Shown here: positions 7,238-9,645 of the stretch, piece after piece | How the letters are laid out: every line of letters starts with the position of its first letter | How positions within the stretch are numbered: the first letter of the stretch is position 1 | Source of the DNA: Candidatus Nitrosymbiomonas sp. | GTDB taxonomy: Bacteria; Sysuimicrobiota; Sysuimicrobiia; Sysuimicrobiales; Humicultoraceae | NCBI GenBank assembly: GCA_020724185.1 | Contig: DYHL01000090.1 | Location: 321 to 9,965 of the forward strand | Reading direction: 5' to 3' | DNA length: 9,645 bases | Notes under the pieces: generated by a model | Database searches by the model: none | Told to the model about the DNA's origin: nothing | What the model saw: only the letters and a program-made list of their open reading frames with translations | Program-made: the position numbers and the translations under genes

Positions 7238-7255
7238 TTCTCACGGCTGCTGAAC

Positions 7256-8176
7256 ATGTGGGCGTACATCGTCAAGAGGCTCCTGCTGGCCATTCCCGTC
7301 ATCCTTGGCGTGGCGTTCATGGTGTTCGCCATGGTGCGGCTTGTCCCCGGCGATCCTGCGCGGATCATCGCCGGGGAGGCGGCGACTCAGGAGATCATCG
7401 AGGGGATCCGCAAGGACATGGGCCTGGACCGGCCCCTGCTGAAGCAGTTCGCCACGTTCATGGGAAACGCACTGCGGGGCGACTTCGGGCGTTCGGTGCG
7501 GTCCAAGGCTCCTGTGGCCGGTGAGGTCGCGGCGCGCCTGCCCAACACCGTCAGACTGGCAACCGCCGGCCTTTTCGTCGCCATTGTCGTCGGCGTTTCC
7601 GCGGGCATCATCTCGGCCATCCGTCCCTACTCGTGGATGGACACGGTGGTCATGCTCATAGCGCTGGCCGGGCTCTCGATGCCGGTGTTCTGGTCCGGTC
7701 TGATGCTGATATTGATCTTCGCGGTCTGGCTTGGGTGGCTGCCTGCCGTGGGGACCGGGGGCATGGCGCACCTTGTGCTGCCCGCGGTCACGCTGGGCAT
7801 GTCGACGGCTGCCATCATCGCGCGCATGTCCCGCTCCAGCATGCTGGAAGTGCTGCGGTCCGACTACATCCGCACGGCGCGCGCCAAAGGCCTGGCGGAG
7901 GCCGCCGTCGTCAACCGCCACGCGTTCCGCAACGCCTTGATCCCTGTCATCACCGTGGTTGGCCTGCAGATGGGCACGCTGCTCTCCGGGGCCGTACTGA
8001 CGGAGACCGTGTTTGCGTGGCCGGGCATCGGCCGGTTGCTGGTTGAAGGCATCCTTTCCCGCGACTATCCCATCGTGCAGGCCTCGGTGTTGGTGGTCGC
8101 GATGGCGTTCGTGCTGGTGAATCTCATGGTTGACGTGCTGTACGCGGTCGTGGACCCGCGGATCCACTATGACTAG
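7256..8176 (+). CDS. Peptide ABC transporter permease, DppB/OppB family
   Basis: Inner-membrane permease subunit of a peptide-type ABC importer, 306 residues, normal DppB length. The N-terminus MWAYIVKRLLLAIPVILGVA with following LVPGDPA (29-35) is the standard DppB start, and GLDRPLLKQF (56-65) plus GDFGRS (75-80) are characteristic. About six spans are visible (roughly 9-29, 101-122, 131-160, 172-190, 228-252, 275-298). The cytoplasmic EAA-type coupling loop, which contacts the ATPase, lies at 202-230: DYIRTARAKGL followed by HAFRNALIP. TETVFAWPGIGRLL (249-262) is also typical. The ATG has no clear ribosome site. The gene overlaps the next permease by eight bases, so the two are co-translated partners. 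No ATPase gene is found nearby. Confidence 0.95.
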   Translation: MWAYIVKRLLLAIPVILGVAFMVFAMVRLVPGDPARIIAGEAATQEIIEGIRKDMGLDRPLLKQFATFMGNALRGDFGRSVRSKAPVAGEVAARLPNTVRLATAGLFVAIVVGVSAGIISAIRPYSWMDTVVMLIALAGLSMPVFWSGLMLILIFAVWLGWLPAVGTGGMAHLVLPAVTLGMSTAAIIARMSRSSMLEVLRSDYIRTARAKGLAEAAVVNRHAFRNALIPVITVVGLQMGTLLSGAVLTETVFAWPGIGRLLVEGILSRDYPIVQASVLVVAMAFVLVNLMVDVLYAVVDPRIHYD

Positions 8177-9026
8177 GCCCCTGTCGCGCTCCCGCATCCG
8201 AATGGTGTGGGTCCAGTTCCGGCGCAACCGGGCCGGCCTGGTGGGCCTGGCGATCCTGACCATGTTCCTGAGCGCGGGTCTATTCGCGCCGGTGCTGGCG
8301 CCGTACGACCCTTACGAGATCGAGCTTGAATCCGGCCTGAAGAAGCCGGGCCCCGGGCACTTGCTGGGCCAGGACGAACTAGGGCGCGACATGCTGAGTC
8401 GCGTCATCTACGGTGCGCGCCTCTCGCTGGTGATCGGCGTCATCGCCGTCACCATCGGCGTGGGGATCGGCGTTCCGGTCGGAGCCATCTCCGGCTACTT
8501 CGGCGGGTTGCCGGATCTTCTGGTGCAGCGTCTGATTGACGTCATGCTGGCGTTTCCGGGCATCCTGCTGGCGATCGTACTCGTCGCCATCCTGGGGGTA
8601 GGTCTCGTCCAGGTCATGGTCGCGGTGGGGATCGTCTCAATCCCCGTCTATGCGCGGCTGGTGCGCGGGCAGGTCCTCTCGCTGCGCTCGCAGGAGTTCG
8701 TGGACGCCGCGCGGGCGGTGGGGGCGAGAAGCGGCCGGATCATCTGGCGCCACGTGCTGCCCAACACGCTGGCCGTGATCGTGGTGCAGTCCACGCTTCA
8801 GATCGCCTCGGCTATTCTCTCGGCGGCCGCCCTGGGCTTCCTGGGCCTGGGCGCCCAGCCGCCGGCCGCGGAATGGGGCTCGATGCTGAGCAACGCCCGG
8901 CAGTACATACGCCTGGCGCCGCACAGCGTGATGTTTCCCGGGCTGGCCATCATGATGACCGTGCTCGGGTTCAATCTACTCGGCGATGCCATCCGGGACG
9001 CGCTGGATCCGCGGATGCGCATCTAG
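8169..9026 (+). CDS. Peptide ABC transporter permease, DppC/OppC family
   Basis: Second permease subunit of the same importer, 285 residues from ATG 8169, which lies eight bases inside the end of the DppB-type gene. The frame is open further upstream to 8130, but those residues (MTCCTRSW...) read through the dppB coding end and do not match the family. Landmarks: short cytoplasmic N-tail VWVQFRRNRAGLVGL (13-27) leading into the first span, FAPVLAPYDPY (39-49), the DppC signature HLLGQDELGRDMLSRVIYGA (64-83), and the EAA coupling loop 176-199 (EFVDAARAVGA ... RHVLPNT). The end is LGFNLLGDAIRDALDPRMR (266-284), again typical. Six membrane spans are expected. With the DppB protein it forms the transmembrane channel; an ATPase pair must come from elsewhere. 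Confidence 0.95.
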   Translation: MTRPLSRSRIRMVWVQFRRNRAGLVGLAILTMFLSAGLFAPVLAPYDPYEIELESGLKKPGPGHLLGQDELGRDMLSRVIYGARLSLVIGVIAVTIGVGIGVPVGAISGYFGGLPDLLVQRLIDVMLAFPGILLAIVLVAILGVGLVQVMVAVGIVSIPVYARLVRGQVLSLRSQEFVDAARAVGARSGRIIWRHVLPNTLAVIVVQSTLQIASAILSAAALGFLGLGAQPPAAEWGSMLSNARQYIRLAPHSVMFPGLAIMMTVLGFNLLGDAIRDALDPRMRI

Positions 9027-9074
9027 TGAGGATTGGTGCAGGCGCGATAGATCTGCGCGCGGGGGAGGTGGGAG

Positions 9075-9551
9075 ATGGAACCGGTCGGGCACCACTACAT
9101 CGTTGAGGCTTCGGGATGCAATCCCGAGATCATCGGCAAGGTCGAGACGGTTGAGCAGATTCTGGTGCGTGCCGCCGAGGTGGCGCAGGTCACCGTCTGG
9201 TCAATCTCCTTCCACCGGTTCAACCCCAACGGCGTTTCCGGCGTGGTCGTCATCTCGGAGTCGCACCTCTCCGTCCACACGTGGCCGGAGTACGGATACG
9301 TTGCCCTCGACATCTTCACCTGTGGCAACGACGCGAAGCCCGAGGCAGCCGTCGAGCACGCGATCAAGGAGTTCAAGGCGCGAACGATGCACATCACCGA
9401 GGTAACCCGGGGGCTGGAGGAGGGCGACCGCCAGTACTTCCACAGCATCGTCACCTGGGAGGAGACGCTGCCCACAAAGGACGACAAGAGACGGTCGAAG
9501 GTGGCCAAGCGCCCCAAGCGGCCGTCGCGCCCGGCGTTCCGATCTCGTTAG
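9075..9551 (+). CDS. speH: S-adenosylmethionine decarboxylase proenzyme (Thermotoga/Bacillus-type SpeH) with basic C-terminal tail
   Basis: Pyruvoyl-dependent AdoMet decarboxylase that makes decarboxylated AdoMet, the aminopropyl donor for spermidine synthesis. Class 1b proenzymes self-cleave between Glu and Ser. Here the site is E62/S63 in SESHLSVHTWPEYGY (61-75), with the processing His H68 and catalytic C83 in DIFTCGN. These positions match the numbering known for the T. maritima enzyme (S63, H68, C83). The core ends near residue 132, close to the usual 120-140 length. Residues 135-158 form an extra tail with 12 Lys/Arg out of 24, low complexity and Pro-rich, of unknown role. GGAGGT (9064-9069) five bases before the ATG fixes the start. 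It lies 48 bases after the DppC-type gene on the same strand and could be read from the same transcript. No spermidine synthase gene is visible in the window. Confidence 0.96.
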   Translation: MEPVGHHYIVEASGCNPEIIGKVETVEQILVRAAEVAQVTVWSISFHRFNPNGVSGVVVISESHLSVHTWPEYGYVALDIFTCGNDAKPEAAVEHAIKEFKARTMHITEVTRGLEEGDRQYFHSIVTWEETLPTKDDKRRSKVAKRPKRPSRPAFRSR

Positions 9552-9590
9552 CACGGCGCGCCCGGGGCGGCGCTCCGACAGGGGATCGTA

Positions 9591-9645
9591 GTGACATTAC
9601 TCTCGGTCATCTTGCCCATAGCGTTGCTCATCGCGGCCGGGTACC
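9591..9645 (+). CDS. Start of a membrane protein, possibly AEC-family transporter (cut by right edge)
   Basis: An open frame from GTG 9591 runs to the window end and encodes MTLLSVILPIALLIAAGY (18 residues). This hydrophobic start with a Pro in the first span and a closing GY resembles the N-terminus of auxin efflux carrier (AEC) family permeases. A purine run, AGGGGAT (about 9580-9586), lies a few bases before the GTG. Only one membrane span is seen, so the family is a suggestion; another multi-pass transporter is possible. It lies 39 bases after speH on the same strand. Confidence 0.5.
   Translation, partial: MTLLSVILPIALLIAAGY

Noticed and set aside
7241..8263. Antisense open frame of 340 codons opposite the DppB-type gene
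   Set aside because: His/Arg/Asp-rich composition without domain pattern; it mirrors the permease codons and spans the gene boundary.
9555..9562. Perfect 8-base palindrome GGCGCGCC
   Set aside because: Common by chance at this GC content and not part of a larger symmetric element.
9558..9573. GCGCC/GGCGC stem after speH as a terminator
   Set aside because: Only 5 bp, no following T-run, and the next gene starts 18 bases later on the same strand; likely chance in GC-rich sequence.

Overview
This is a 9.6 kb window of GC-rich bacterial chromosome, densely packed with genes. It holds nine recognisable protein genes, two of which run off the window edges, and I see no rRNA, tRNA, CRISPR array, insertion sequence or phage gene. 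The gene mix is two M20 metallopeptidases, a GGDEF protein, a dipeptide-type ABC importer and a Thermotoga-type AdoMet decarboxylase. With the high GC content and GTG starts, this fits a free-living bacterium that scavenges peptides, perhaps from an uncultured high-GC lineage. The taxonomic placement is only a guess. The substrate-binding protein has a Sec signal without a lipobox, which fits a diderm periplasm better than a classic Gram-positive surface lipoprotein.

Left part (1-3716): an ornithine cyclodeaminase/mu-crystallin family gene reads leftward and is cut by the left edge. It diverges from a rightward pair of M20 hydrolases: an M20D amidohydrolase (hippurate or N-acyl-amino-acid hydrolase type) and a carnosinase/dipeptidase-type M20 peptidase. 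The 168-base divergent region carries hairpins and an 11-base-spaced direct repeat that may be regulatory.

Middle (3742-5519): a membrane-anchored diguanylate cyclase with an intact active site and an RxxD inhibitory site. It overlaps by four bases with a small COG2426-type (Sm_multidrug_ex) membrane protein.

Right part (5520-9645): a peptide importer made of a binding protein (SBP_bac_5), a DppB-type permease and a DppC-type permease. It is preceded by a plausible sigma-70 promoter and has an attenuator-like hairpin between the binding protein and the first permease. No DppD/DppF ATPase gene follows. Instead come speH (AdoMet decarboxylase with an extra basic tail) and the first codons of what looks like an AEC-family transporter.

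As a functional unit, the importer and the two M20 enzymes could take up and hydrolyse peptides or N-acylated amino acids, with the OCD-family enzyme acting on a released amino acid. Most of the content belongs to known families. The points worth a second look are the missing ATPases, the cyclase/exporter coupling, the structured divergent leader, the attenuator and the SpeH tail. I found no clear evidence of a wholly new system.
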